Part shown: positions 36,695 to 49,200 of the stretch, one piece after another | How positions within the stretch are numbered: position 1 is the first letter of the stretch | Layout: every line of letters starts with the position of its first letter | DNA from: Termitomyces sp. T153 | Taxonomy: Eukaryota > Basidiomycota > Agaricomycetes > Agaricales > Lyophyllaceae | Assembly (NCBI GenBank): GCA_018296165.2 | Contig: JACKQL020000005.1 | Coordinates: 1,488,001-1,552,000 of the forward strand | DNA: 64,000 nt | Reading direction: 5' to 3' | Notes under the pieces: generated by a model | Told to the model about the DNA's origin: nothing | Seen by the model: the letters and a program-made list of their open reading frames with translations, nothing else | The model's database searches: none | Made by a program: the position numbers and the translations under genes

Positions 36695-38121
36695 ATGTCA
36701 GCCTCAATAAACTTCGCCGCGAAAGTTACTCCAACACTTGGCATGTATGAACTTGGTGCTCTAAGTTCCAATTTCTTGTTCGGCCTGGTGACGCTGCAGA
36801 TGTTCACCTACTATGAGTTCGATCTTGTTCTTTGTTGCATTTTGGCTTCGATTGCTCACTAAATTGGCAGACAGTTCCAGAAAGATTCCTGGCGTATGAA
36901 AGCATTTGTAAGTGGGTATTCTTTGGATATCGATACGAATTCTGAGAGAAAATATTATAGGTGGGTCTACTATGGTGAATAGTAGATGAGACATTTGGAA
37001 TGACAGCAATGGAGCTGACCTTGAACAGGATCATAGAGCTTGCTCATACGCTACTGTCAACTCATTCCTTATACTGGGTTAGTAAAGATATGGGTGTTTC
37101 GACATCGATAAATTATGCATATCATAGTTCTCAGTGGTAAAATACGGACAGCAACAGTTCCTTGATCAGTTTCCTGCATCGCTTGCTCCAGCTTTTTTCT
37201 TGTCGATAATCAATGGGCCCGCGATCCAGGTGATGCATTCCTCTTTGAGTAATACCGGATCTTGAATCGCGAAACTTATACGTCCCTACAGGCGTTCTTT
37301 GCAAATCGCATTTGCATACTAGCCCATCAACGAATCTTCTTATGGTTCCTCTGGTTATTGTGCCTCTTGCATTGCATCAGTCTCATAGGTGTCGCTGTTA
37401 CGGTGCAGAGGTCACGATCAATAACGGATTTTCGAAAGCGGTGGTTGTGGTTACTAGCGTCGTCCCTTGCAATTTCAACGATACTCGATGTATTGATCGC
37501 ATCCTCCATGGGGAATTATTTTTTTCTTCAACGCAGAACTACACTTAGAAGGCACGTAACCGTCTACATCGCTCTGTTTCTCTCCAATTTCTCTCTAACA
37601 TCTGTGAGGAGTGTTTAGGATGAAGAGGGTGCTTGATTGGCTCATTGTGTGGACCATACGTATGTGTGTAATGCGACATGATTGGACAAAATATTTAAGC
37701 GATTTCAATGAAGAGACGGGAATGCTGACAACGTAAGTACCATCCCTATCTCATCATCTTTCACTAATCAGGAATTTTCAGCCTCGCGACAATGACCATG
37801 TTAATAACAGTGGGTATTCACAGTTACTGTACTCTAGCAGTGTTTTTCACTGATCTTTCGAAGTTAATCACAGTGGACAATTTTGCCTGGTTGGCAATGT
37901 TCTTTGTTATATCCCGCTGTACGTTGCATTATTCATAATATCCGACTACTCGCGTTTAACATACAAAGACAGTACATCTGAATTCATTATTGACCTCGTA
38001 CGTGCCCAGCCAGTGCTTGGTATCACACAGGTTATCCATCCACACGATAGGCTTAATGATCGGATCACACTACGTTCTCTTGCAGACAGCCAAAATACCA
38101 CACAAGGCTTCTCCGACATAA
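36695..38121 (+). CDS. DUF6534-type multi-pass membrane protein
   Basis: A predicted seven-helix membrane protein of the fungal DUF6534 type, of unknown function. It starts MSASINFAAKVTPTLGMYEL, matching the family's conserved PTLGAxxIG opening, then FLFGLVTLQMFTYYEQF across the first intron. Further blocks by splicing: KDSWRMKAFVGLLWIIELAHTL (family: KxLVxxLWxxExxHT), FPASLAPAFFLSIINGPAIQ, AFFANRICIL (family: QxFFAxRI), LWLLASSLAISTILDVLIASS (family: DVLIAxSL), VLDWLIVWTI, ETGMLTTLATMTMLIT, and NSLLTSYV at the C-terminus (family: NSLLAxLN). Six or more short introns separate these, all GT-AG. The order and spacing match the family from end to end. The exact last exon and the stop at 38119-38121 are less certain. 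Confidence 0.8.
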
Positions 38122-39101
38122 ACTTCTGCCTACAAGCAACGGTGGGCGTTATACATATTTTGTTCCTATCCTGACAATAGCAATAATAGGTGCGACAAAA
38201 CGCCAGTCTCCCAATGACACAAACACAAGATCAGAGGGAGAGAAGTACGACGGAGCAACAGAAATCGGGGCAGGAAACAGTCTGAGCCGAAGTGAGGGTG
38301 TGTGAATGGGCCTACGACTCTCTGAAGTGGCTGTCTTATAGGGAAGAGTTTGTCTATTTGCGTGCTCATAAGCTTTAGGTCTTTCGATGACAGAGGATAG
38401 ATATGCTGTACTTCCGAAACCTGACCCTGACCCAAATAAAACATATGGACTTTGGACTTAGGAAGGAGGTGATCGTGAGGTGTAAACAACCTGTAGAGCC
38501 TGTGTCCGCCTAAGATTGCTTGGTCATCAGATATTGGCAGGATCATATATTACTTACCTCTTACCAGAAGCAAAGTGCAGTATATTCAGGCTTCTAACTT
38601 GGAGGAAATCACATGACTTGTGCTCGAATCTTGAGGAACTGTAGAAAAATAAATCAACAAGGCAAAATTGAACTAACAACCTTGACAATAAAGGTATAAT
38701 CAATGGTTAACAAGACCAGTAACCTAATAACCTGATTAACACTTATCAAGACAAAGGACCTACATACCCCCCTCCTTCCGAGCTTCGCGTCCGATTGAAC
38801 TTACATATGCAGGTATAATGAGCTGATCTCTGCGTAGTGTCTATCCCCTCTCACGGATAACGCTTGTTGCAGAAGCTGTCAGCTTGTGATAAATTTGCAA
38901 AAGGCATGCCTGTGTCCTGCGACTAAAGGTCCGGACAGACACATGAGAGAATCGAAGACTGGTCGCAAATCTCGCAATGGAAATCAAAGTCGAACGATGG
39001 CATTGGAAAGGGAAACGCATGCGACTGCTGAAGGAGTTTATCTACCACGACTGAAAACGACATATCTATACTTCATTAACTAGAAACGCAGAGGCGCAGA
39101 G
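38122..39101. other. Intergenic region, no recognised gene
   Basis: The longest frame is on the minus strand at 38166-38546 (126 codons), with no known domain. Nothing else seen. Confidence 0.4.
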
Positions 39102-39960
39102 TCATTTGTCTGGTAGAGTCACTTGAGCCTGCCGAGCAAGATACGCATCAAGCATGTCCAACATGGCGTCGACTGATTCTAAATTGCGTATGAAGTTTTC
39201 AAGCTTTGGAAGAATATTTCCTCTCCCAATGTTGCTTAGAATCGTGAGTGCAGGTTGAGTGTCGAAAAGATAGACAGAAGTAGCAGTGGACGAAATTAGC
39301 ACGAAGAGGGCCCGCAACACAGATAAATCAAAATCATGTTCGTGAACGTACTGAAGATATTTAGGGGGGCATTTTGAGCTCTTGAGCAAATCAACAAGGT
39401 TGGTTGGATCCAAACCAGTGCGATAGTCGATTGTCATGTCTTCCAATTGCGCACATCCAAGAGCTCGTGATTTCCAATTCGATGATCATCTCTATTGATC
39501 ACGGTTTGAAGGGAAATTTCTCTGGAAGAGCGATGTATAGACGTTGCAGGTTTTTATTTTTCCACTACGTCGTGAACTTCTTCCGCGGTGTGGCAGTGAC
39601 TTTGGGAAGGTTGAGCTTAGAAATATGTTCCCAATCACAGGTATGCAAAGTGGCGAACCACTGATTTCAGATTGCCCATATGTCCGTCAATAGATAGGGG
39701 TTTCAGATGATGGAAGTAGAGATAGTTGTTGAATTCCGGGTGGGAACACACTCGTAATAGAGAAGTTATGCCCTGACATTGCTTCAGGCATCGACAAAAA
39801 TCAGGTATACCCAACTCGACCAGAGGGACTCTGTGGAACTGTCCCCAAGGAAATTCGATAGAGTCGTCAAGGTTTGAGCCCAAGCTCTCCTCTAAATCCG
39901 CGGCGTAGTCAGTCTATCACGATCAAAAGACTCCGGAGGTTGATAAAAGCTTGAGAGACC
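39102..39960 (-). CDS. Probable F-box/LRR-type protein, C-terminal part
   Basis: Open blocks at 39960-39635, about 39600-39480 and 39446-39102 on the minus strand read in an order resembling the C-terminal region of the many Agaricomycete F-box-like proteins. One block has FPWGQFHRVPLVELGIPDFC and a CLKQCQGITSLLRVCSHPEF-type line of Leu-rich repeats (HLKPLSIDGHMGNL); then LPEKFPFKP; then MEDMTIDYRTGLDPTNLVDL, a typical end block. Introns with acceptable GT-AG sites lie between them. No F-box was found upstream, where the sequence to about 40.4 kb has only short frames, so the gene may be truncated or the N-terminus missed. Function would be substrate recruitment to an SCF ubiquitin ligase if an F-box exists; that is inference. 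Confidence 0.4.
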
Positions 39961-40461
39961 GCATTTCAAGAGAGTATGCCAGGTTTAAATGGTTTCATAG
40001 AAATTAAGGCTATCGCAGCAAATCGGGTAAGGATGGAGTAGATGTGCATCAAATGGGGTTTGATCATGGTCAAAGTTGTAATCGAACTCCATACAAACAT
40101 TTCAAGGCAGAATGTTAACAACATAGCCGAGATATTCATTGCATGGCTGTGTCAGCGAGATGTATTACAATATAGGGTTCCCCAAGGTCGTAGATCACAA
40201 GAAACGACGCGCCAGTATGGGGAAGCATGTCTCGAAACCCAGGGGGTTGATCTTGTGGAAGCCGTTTAGTGTTGGTTTATTTGAAGCTCGCATTTCCGAA
40301 CCGTTACACCACTTTACTTGCAGTTTACTGTGGCATACATGTATAAATCTTTCTGTTAAACGCATGCGTGATCGGTTATGTGATTGAAACAACATGAATT
40401 TCGGACCCCTTGTAAGTAAGCAATCAATGCTTTCTCTGCATTACCTTCTTTGTATATCTCG

Positions 40462-40547
40462 CGGACCTGATCATGGCATTTACGAATGTCCAATAACCGC
40501 CTGTCGGACCTGATCATGGCATTTACGAATGTCCAATAACCGCCTGT
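40462..40547. repeat. 43-bp perfect tandem duplication over the end of the aldo/keto reductase gene
   Basis: The 43-bp unit starting CGGACCTGATCATGG and ending CCGCCTGT is present at 40462-40504 and again at 40505-40547 without a mismatch. The copy nearer the gene contains its last codons and stop; the other lies in the 3' flank. Confidence 0.95.
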
Positions 40548-42425
40548 GCGACATATGGTTCCTCGAGATACTTAACTTCCTCTTCTGTCAGCTTCATATG
40601 TGCCACGGCTACATCGGGGTGAAAGTGACATCAGCATTCGAATGCAAACCTCAGCACCAAAACTGAAAAGTCGAACAAAACAAAATATCAAAACCGTACG
40701 ATACATAAGAAATGGTGGTATGCACACGAACGACACCTCTCTCTGAGGAAAGCAAATTTCGGGAGGAAGAATGATGAATGAACAAACTCACCAATTAGCT
40801 CCTCCAAATTCTTGATGCTCGTCGTACCCACAATGGGTGCCGTAACACCCTCCTTCGAGAGGGACCACATGACCGCAATCTGAGCCATTGATAGACCTTT
40901 CTGGGTCGCGAGGTCCTCGACGCTACATGTTTTTGTGTGAGCATTGGGTCATGAAACAGAGGGAGAGACGAGGCGACGTACCGCTTGACGATCTCAGGCG
41001 TCCCGGCTGCTTTTAGGTAATGATGAAGGAAACTACATATTGCACGATTAAAGCTGAGTGAGTCACGGGAAAAGGGACTAAAAGACACACCGATCCGTCC
41101 CCCCGCGCTTTGTCTGCTCTCTCATCGGACGCGTAAGGAGCCCACGGGCAAGTGGGGACCAGGGGATTGCGCCGACGCCGAATAACTGTTCAGAAGCAAT
41201 GTGACACCACTACAGCACGAGAAGAGGAAGAGCGTACCTTGAGTGTGGGGAACATCTCGCGCTCTTCTTCGCGATAGAGAATGCTATGGTGGTTCTGCAT
41301 CGAGATGAACGGGGTGAGATTGTGGGTAATTGCATAGTCTGTGAATGACTGTTTTGAACTTCGACTCAATAGGATGTAGGAAAGGTAAAGCGTACTTTGC
41401 ATTTGGTGGACTGAGAGAGAGATGTAGTTAGTCGAGAGTCAAGGAGGAGCGAGGGAGAAGTACATTGGTAAGCATGGCACGAGCTCATACCGATATAGCG
41501 CACGTATCCGGCTTTCACAACGTCGTGTAAGGCTTGCATCTATTTTGTTATCTGATCAGCCGATTGAATCAGGCAGGAGGAAAGGCGGATGCCTACAGTC
41601 TCCTCGATGGGCGTTTCATAGTCAAATCGATGGCCTGCGTACGTCACTCTATGTCACTATATGTGCACCTTACGATGGAAAAGTGCACATACATTGCAGT
41701 ACGTCGATATATTCCACACCGAGACGCTGGAGACTCGCTTTGACCGAATCGAAGATGTGCTGAATGATTCACACGTTGGGACGAGACCGTATGCGTAGGA
41801 ATGATAAAAGAAACGAACTTTGCGATTCAGCCCACGCTGATTAACGTACCCGAGATCCTCAGGCTTCTCACCAGTAGCGACGAGGTTTGTGGCGTATTCA
41901 CGCGCAACAGTGAAGTATACCTTCATCAGATGAGCGAGACTGGGTCGTCGTGAAAAACAGAAATGAGAACAGACTTTAGTTAGAATGACGATCTCTTCGC
42001 GCGGAAGCTGGAGTTGTTTGATGGCTTTTCCTAGGATTATCTCTGAGAGGCCGTTGGAGTATACCTGCCCAAATCTAACAACGATGATCTATACGTGAAA
42101 TAAGATATGCACGTACGTTGGCAGTGTCGAACGTCTGGATGCCTGCGTCGTACCTTTCCATTGATGCACTCGATTGGAACTTCTTATTGGCGGGAAGAAA
42201 GAAAAACAGTACACACGCGAGCTTTATATGTTCTATGGCCTCTTCCTCGCTCAAGACCCATTCCTGCCATTTCGAAGTGCCGTACTGCATCGTGCCGAGG
42301 ATGATCCTAGATACTTTGAGGCCGGAATTTCCTAGACGGACTACAAGCCATATTAGATTGTCCATAAGAATCCTAATTCACGCACACCTACCATAAGGGA
42401 CCTTAAACTTTGGTTTTTCAGCCAT
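40523..42425 (-). CDS. Aldo/keto reductase (aryl-alcohol dehydrogenase-like)
   Basis: A predicted NADPH-dependent oxidoreductase with a TIM-barrel fold, reducing aldehydes or ketones to alcohols in the cytosol. It starts MAEKPKFKVPYG at 42425; an intron leads to VRLGNSGLKVSRIILGTMQYG. The catalytic tetrad is visible across exons: Asp in GIQTFDTAN, Tyr in VYSNGLSE, Lys in EEIVILTK, His in GHRFDYETPIEET. Further blocks are VKASLERLGVEYIDVLQ, MQALHDVVKAGYVRYIGMSS, the segment ending TPFISMQNHHSILYREEERE, SLSKEGVTAPIVGTTSIKNL (cofactor-binding end), and the final AHMKLTEEEVKYLEEPYVAQ with the stop at 40523-40525. About eight introns interrupt it. All key residues are present, so it looks functional. 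The stop lies inside a 43-bp tandem duplication. Confidence 0.88.
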
Positions 42426-44723
42426 GAGTGATCTATTTGAGAAGAATGTGTGGGATAGTAAGCGCTTGATAATAGGTTGAGGAAGCTTTTATAGCTCGTC
42501 CGTCGGCCATGGTCATGAATGTATGACGTGTGGACTATATATAAATTGATTTCAAAGACGGACGTAACCGACGATGCAGATAAGATCTTTGATAAGATCT
42601 ATGAATCGAGCGTTGATGAATGGAACCTTTCTACCTCTTTCTATATCTGTATGCACGACGTGTCAAATGCGTAAATTCTCGTCAGAAGCGAGGCTTTAAG
42701 GAGACTTACGACGCGCGGGTCTATGCGAATCGAATGTATCCCTGTTACTAAGTACATACAAAGGTGGATGGATGCACATACGAGATGGCACCATCTACTC
42801 TGAAAGGTTGACCGACGCAATGTGACTGAATAACAGTACTGAGTTCTTTCCGAGGTCCCTTCCGCTTGAGAAGATCTTATACAGAGCTATTGCCTAGGAA
42901 ATCTGGTCTATAACTCGGGTCTCATATACCAGCTATTTACTCAAAGCGAACCAAATAGGCTTTTTGTTTTTATTCTCTACTCGCTTGTGCAAAATGATAG
43001 AAAAAACCATGCAATGTACGTTGATTTTTTTCTCGTGTTCACCTCCCATTACTCCCTTTCTTCCAGGGATTTTGGGATCATCCTCTATCGGGATACTACA
43101 TGATCTTCACTTCGTAGTAAGTGAGAGATCGACTCCTTTCGGACTCTTTGATTGATTCCATCGTCATAACATCCTCAAACCGCGAATGTCTCTTAAAGGT
43201 TTTCAGACTGTCTTGTAATTATCGGGTATGGTGTAATGGCTAACATTGCCGCCTCTCATTGTCTTTGCAAGAAGTGACCGCGGCAGCTCGGGGTTCAATT
43301 CCCCGTACACAAATGAATGTGATATGAAGTGGATTATCTATGAGATTGGGGCTCAGGAAAGATATATATGGCGCCGACGGTGTGCTAGTCGTTGCATTGC
43401 GCGAAAGCGGTCATACGCCCACTTCTCGTTAATATGGACTCCATCACTTTGTACAGTGCCGATGACAGGTACAGATTCAACAAAAGTAATCGTTCTAGCA
43501 GCGCCGCTGATTACTCTACTCAAACTCACCCAGATGCGGCGCGGTCATGTCCGATGCTCCCTAATGCCGTTTTCAGGACCAGCCATCCCGGGCGACGAAG
43601 CGATTCTGGCGCGCATACAGCGATAGAGGTGTGAGCCATGTTCGCCCGGTGGAGCTGCCGGGTCCAAGATATCAATCTCGGTTATTGCTCGATCGAATAG
43701 CTTGTAATTCAGGCGAAAGGGGAAAACGTTTTTGGGAGTAGGGCCGTCAGAGTTGAAGAGAATGGAAACGACTTTATGGATTCATTACATGGATATGACC
43801 ATTCGAGCTATATACCACACTGACCGTCATTGGCCCATCGAGACGAACCTTTCCTTGTCAGAGGAGTATGACGCAAAGTGTCTGTGAGCTCTGTCCTGAT
43901 CGTGACAAATATCGGCCTCGGCGTGTTGGGCGTGTTCAAATCGAAGAATCTTCGAGACCAGTCAGCGGAGAAATTGATGAGGGCAACAGAAAGCACATGG
44001 AAGAAAGATCTTCGAATGCCGAGGAAGAAGTATGTATCTTGGGATCTGTGAGTTAACGCGCTGAACGTTGAGTATGAATACTTAATGTTGAACACTGAAT
44101 ATCATTGGATAAGTACATACGTTTTGCTGAGCGATGACAATGGGATAACAATGAAATAAGTAAAGGCCTTTTCTCTTCACGGTGTCTGACGGCGCCCAAA
44201 TGATATCGACGTTTAGCAATTGGCAAACTTTGGTGAGGTGGGTTATCGCACTGATCATCGCATGCGTTAGACTGGGGCACTGTCGCACATTCCACATCGT
44301 TTACGGCAGTAGTCTTTATAATATTCCAAATTGTTTGTGAAATTCTCATGTCGCAGATCCAAACATTTGAAGGCGTAGAATCTCGATGCAAGGACTTGGA
44401 ACAGGTACCGTTCATTCTTACTTAACCAGATACTTCCCTCAAATTTTGTAACATGATACATCTTGCCCGGACTATCATCAGAGTCAGTTTATGAGGATAA
44501 TACTTAATTGACATTATCCCAATTCTTTGACAGGTTTATGTATATGGAAAATAAACAGATCTCTGTCGAAGTTAGAGAGACTCGGGGAAGCCGGGCGAAG
44601 GTTCATGTTTACAATGACGGTTTTTGGATTAGTTAGTTATGTAATATATAATATTAATATTTGTTTTTTCGTGCAAGTAATATCGCTGGTTTACCCATCA
44701 CTTCACACACACGGCCAGCATTC
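42426..44723. other. Intergenic; one damaged tRNA gene, no recognised protein gene
   Basis: Apart from the tRNA-Glu-like gene at 43222-43313, frames are short (up to about 126 codons) and without known domains. Confidence 0.45.
43222..43313 (+). tRNA. tRNA-Glu(CTC) with a 20-nt intron, possibly inactive
   Basis: The anticodon arm GCCGC-CTCTCA...C-GCGGC, with a 20-nt intron (43259-43278) one base 3' of the CTC anticodon, and the T arm CGGGG-TTCAATT-CCCCG are perfect. The D-arm region GTGTAATGGCTAACATT has the glutamate style. The acceptor TCGGGTA against TACACAA has two mismatches in seven pairs; one can be explained by a CpG to CpA change. It may therefore be a pseudogene or a rarely used copy. 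Confidence 0.7.
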
Positions 44724-45288
44724 ATGGCAAGCACAGAACCCATTGAAATAGAGAAGGAGGTGCTTTCGAAAAGCGTGTCTGATACTCACTCTGATACTCA
44801 GAGGTCTGCCGAATTCGATCTAGAGACCGACGCGAAACGCGACAAAGTCCCACTGCCAACTCGAGACGACTCTCTGCCTGATCCTCGGTTCAATCCATCT
44901 ACGCCTTCGTCGTTCAAGCGCGCAGCTCTTATCCTTTTTGCTATCATCCTCTTTTGGATTGCCTTCAACCTACGATCGGAGTTTTCGAAGAACAATCGCG
45001 AAGCTAATGTCGTCTATGCGTCTCGGTGAGCTATCTCTTATTTCTAGTCTTATCCTGTGTCATTCATCGATCAGCTTCAGGTACTCCAAGGAACACAAAT
45101 TCCGTCCCGCAGCGAGTCCTGTAGTCACAGAGACTTTGAAGGATGGTCGTGTGCGAATAAGAGGAGCAGCGCCAACAGCGACCCCTGCGCAGACACCGAC
45201 TCCTATTCCTAAGAAGGTAAGCAGCAAGAAGACCAGGAAGGGGAAGGTTATGAGGAAGAAAGATGAGAGATTCAAGGCGCGGAAGTGA
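44724..45288 (+). CDS. Small single-pass membrane protein of unknown function
   Basis: Two exons, 44724-45025 and 45081-45288, join across a 55-nt GTGAGC...CTTCAG intron in phase 2 (completing an Arg codon) and give about 169 residues. The N-terminal 65 residues are acidic and Ser/Asp-rich. A single hydrophobic helix follows (AALILFAIILFWIAFNLR, about residues 72-89). The C-terminal part begins YSKEHKFRPAASPVVTETL, then has Thr/Pro-rich TPAQTPTPIP and a strongly basic end (KKTRKGKVMRKKDERF). This layout (acidic cytoplasmic start, one helix, basic end) is common among conserved small Agaricomycete membrane proteins, but I do not recognise a named family. No lesion is visible. Confidence 0.7.
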
Positions 45289-45659
45289 GAGGCTGCGTCT
45301 TGGCTGCATTGACTGGTATGTGAAGTAGTTTGCACCAGGTCGGTGAGAACTGAGCCTTTTCACATCTCTGTAGGCTAAATGTATATACCTACGTATTCAT
45401 GGACTAATTTTGACTCACCCCATTGGCCCTACATTATCGGATACTTTCCGTTGTTTTCAAACTTTGCGGTGAAAGTCAACGTGAACAGCGAATGGTTTCT
45501 TGGGTAGGAAGCCAAAGACATGGACGGCTTGCGTTTGCTACTCATCAAGCCGTATGGGGTCAATGGCGTTCGACCAAACGACACAAATGAAGCTCTCCTT
45601 CGAGACTACGTCCCTTTGTCTCTCATCAAAGTGGGAAGATAATTCTTGCAGTAGTAGTG

Positions 45660-46250
45660 GATGGATCAGGTTTCCCTGGGACGAGTGGAGGAGGATACGA
45701 AGACATCTTTAGGACTGCACCTGTAGTGCACAAAATTGTTCCCATTATCATCGTGACGGTCAGAACGGATCCAGCCATATCCAATAGGACAGGATCAGTG
45801 GGCAGAGTTCCTCCACTAACGCAGATACACCAAGATTTCCAACGACACGGGCAGTAGCAGCCATGTTGGAAACGTCCGTCAGTGCGGAGCTGAAGTCAAA
45901 GTTACAGCCTGTGATGGCAATTTCTCCGAAAGACTTGAGGGCGTTTTGTAGCATTTGTGAGTGCGAACCCTCATTACTTTAGATGCTGGAACTGCTGGGT
46001 AGGAATTCGACTTGATGAAAAACCAGCCGTGGTGAAATCGGCATCTGCATGTAGAACCTATTCTCTAGCTGTTCCAACACGTCGGCAAACTCTGGCAAGG
46101 GAAAATACACATAGAGAATGTTACCAAGAGGTATTTACGTGTACTCACTGGAAACCAGAGCACCGGAAGCTGCACGGTTTCCATAAAAACGGGCAGGAGT
46201 GGCCGACACCAGAAGAGGAGCTGTAAGGGATAAACTATAACGCATTTTGA
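45660..46250 (-). pseudogene. Ferritin-like (Rds1-type) protein pseudogene
   Basis: Relic of a secreted ferritin-fold protein of the fungal Rds1/stress-responsive group. Recognisable pieces in order: a signal peptide MRYSLSLTAPLLVSATPA (about 46245); after an intron FADVLEQLENRFYM; then, in another frame, ADFTTAGFSSSRIPTQQFQH; then, in a third frame, MLQNALKSFGEIAI and the very conserved NFDFSSALTDVSNMAATARV plus VVGNLGVSA; then in a further frame GGTLPTDPVLLDMAGSVLT. Each change of frame lies inside what should be one exon. The helix that should follow (family: ...SILTVEARHQ) reads TVTMIM, so the metal-ligand Glu and His are gone. At least three frameshifts plus the lost ligands make it a pseudogene. 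Downstream (45.5 kb) similarity fades. Confidence 0.72.
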
Positions 46251-49200
46251 AAATGGGAAGTACCGGATTGATAAGACTTTTTCAAAGGAATGTTAATTTT
46301 GAGACGAAATTTGAAGGGAACAAGGGATGCGGCCGCGAAAGCCCAGATGCTTTTAGGTTTCAACGTCGTTTTGAATATTGACATCGATCAGTTCGGATTC
46401 CGTGCCATCTCTATGGTGACCTCAGATCACTTGTACTATTAATCGAATGTGAAAAGAATCAAGAAAGTAGATCTTTTTGGGCAATAAGGCTCAGTTCATA
46501 TTTGAGATTCTCTTCATATTCTAATGACTTCCATGGACCTTGGAAGAAATAAGCGTAAAAATGAGCATCAACACTACCGTGATCACAAACGACGGCTGTC
46601 ACTGTTGGTGAGACTTCAGAGCTGCATTTATCTCGCACTGCGGCTGGCAGGCTCAAGTTAGCGTCCTGACAATTGCTCAACCTAGATTGATAAGTGGTTC
46701 TGAAGTAGTGATCGTAACTTGGCCGTTGACAAGGTCTTTGGACACAGCAAGACGGTCCGTAGCCTCGAGAAGGCAAAGGATCAAATAGTCAGAATCACCA
46801 GCAATTGACGGGTTGCCTGCTATGTACCAATATTCAGCAGTCAAGGTGATTCACATTGCTGTTTTCGATACAAACTAATTACACTCAGAAACAACGTTAA
46901 TTTACTGTAGTTTGACACTCTGCTCACCACCATACGAACTTATTACGCTCAGGAACAACACTCATCACCATATGTTGTGTGTGTGATTCGTCGCGCAGCG
47001 TGCGTGACAGTCTTCAAGAAATATATCAGTAAGACTGATGAGGAAATGCATTGTCTGACTGATAAGTGACACTGAAGGGTTACAGTGGTCAGAGTCATTA
47101 TACATACAGTCGACCTACTTAGTGTCCAGCTTTCATTTGCGTAGCTGAGTGTAGTCGAACTGAGTATAGGTGGTCAACCGGCAGTGCCCGCTGATAACAC
47201 CGACGACAGGACAATTGACATGGTTCGCAATCATGTGATGTTTCGGATATTCTCGACATAAACAGGAGCACTGTTTTTGGTGCTTTTGATATGTGGGAGG
47301 GTCGGGTAAGTACTTCCAGGGCGACTGCCAACTTGTTGCCAGTGCCAGTCTATTTCGACTTCTTTCACAGGAAGTAAAAATTCCCCATGTGAAAGAACAA
47401 CGTGACACCACAGATGTCATCGCCATCGCGCCATTTAAAAAGAGCTTGAAACTCACGAGAAATTAGCCGGATTAGACACTCCGGGGTATGATACGGAAAC
47501 AAAAGAACCCATCTGACTCCTGGGCACTCTTATCAACTTGGGCTTGCTTCCTGCCGGCCATGACGCCAGAGACGCGTCGACGAGAGCGTGCTTGATGGTG
47601 GTCACGGAGAGATTTAGAAAAGGTCGGCCTTCCAGTTCTGTCCTACCAGCCTTACAGTTATTTGCTGCCCACACGTCACGGTAATAATCGACACACCAGC
47701 AGTGTCTGAATCCGTAACGTCTGGTCTCGAGATTATCTCACCATGATCTTCGAAGAAATTGTCAGAATGAGAATCACAGTTCTGAGTTGTTCTTTACAAT
47801 GCGACAGTATCTCGTAAAATTCTCTGTCAGTGTGTACATCACTCTTCCAACCGAAAATTGACGGAAATAATGACGAGTGGGTTTGGGACAGGATGTACTG
47901 CGTGGCGGGATGTCAGGGATTACTCTCAAGCTATCTATCTTGAATGAAGATATGCCTGAGAACGCGAACTCTGTTTCACACAAGGAACTTCCTGGACTTG
48001 TGAGATTGAGTGTCTTCGAATCAGTGTATGTACCGGTTGAATATGCAGATTCGTAGGATGGATAAGCTTAATGTGTAATGTCTCTAATGTGTAATGAGAA
48101 ATAGAGTTCTCCACTTCTAGTTGCTGTAGGATTCCATGTATACTCGGAGCGTGACGGTACTACGTCCTGACAATAGAAATATACAGAACAATAATGTGCT
48201 TGTCAAGACTGTGGAAATGAATGTATCGATGACTCTTCCTGTGTGAGTAGAAGTATCATTGCTCAAATAAAAAAGTGCTATAATTGGTATTCCAAGGTGA
48301 CAAGATAACGTAATGGATAATCAAGTACCTCGTTGGCTTCCATACAGAGCAGTCCATTTTCTACTTGGAGAGTACTTTGAAATAAAAATAACATGTGCCT
48401 TGACAAGAGACAATAATCGACATATTGACAATCGGAAATTATGGCATGACAAGTCGTCATGAGCTTGATTCCAAGTATTTCATCGTGGAGTCTCCAGATC
48501 AACGTGGATCAACGTTTGAAAAATTCCATTCGAGTTTTGGTATGTGTAGCATTGGCCGCTTCAACAAATACTGTGCTTAACTGTAATTATTGGTTGGTGG
48601 GAAATCAGATGGGCAACCCAGAGAAACTGAGACGTAGCTACAACAGCATCTGTCTATCAGTTGACCCAATAAAGTTAAATGCCCCATCAGTCCATTCCAA
48701 GTATCATGTGAGTGCATTCTCATTGCATCACCATTTTGTAATACATTACAGGTCACTATATCATAAGTAGATATTCACTAAAGAAAATGCATTATGCACC
48801 ATTTGTACTTAGACAGGTTGAACCATAATGATGCCTAACATGGTTATCTACAGAGGTTTTTATGGAGTAATAGCATGACTTCCTAGTAGAGCTTCCGAGT
48901 TTGGGCCCATGGCGACCTTAAATTCTAGATTTCGCGGGTTTGAATAGATGAAATTTATCAAATGGAGGGAATTTTCCTGATGTGATTGAACATCGTAAGT
49001 TGATTGTTGCCTCAGATTCTCAATTTTGGCAATTCATTCAATAGAAGCCCTCTGAAATGAAGGAAATACCATGGTCAAACTTACTTGGGGACTAAAAAAT
49101 AGAAAATCCTTTGCTCTGCTAGTAAAAGCCTCAAGGAGAGGATGACGTACGGAGATTATACATTGACAAACATGAAGATCTGACTCTTGAATCAGATAGA

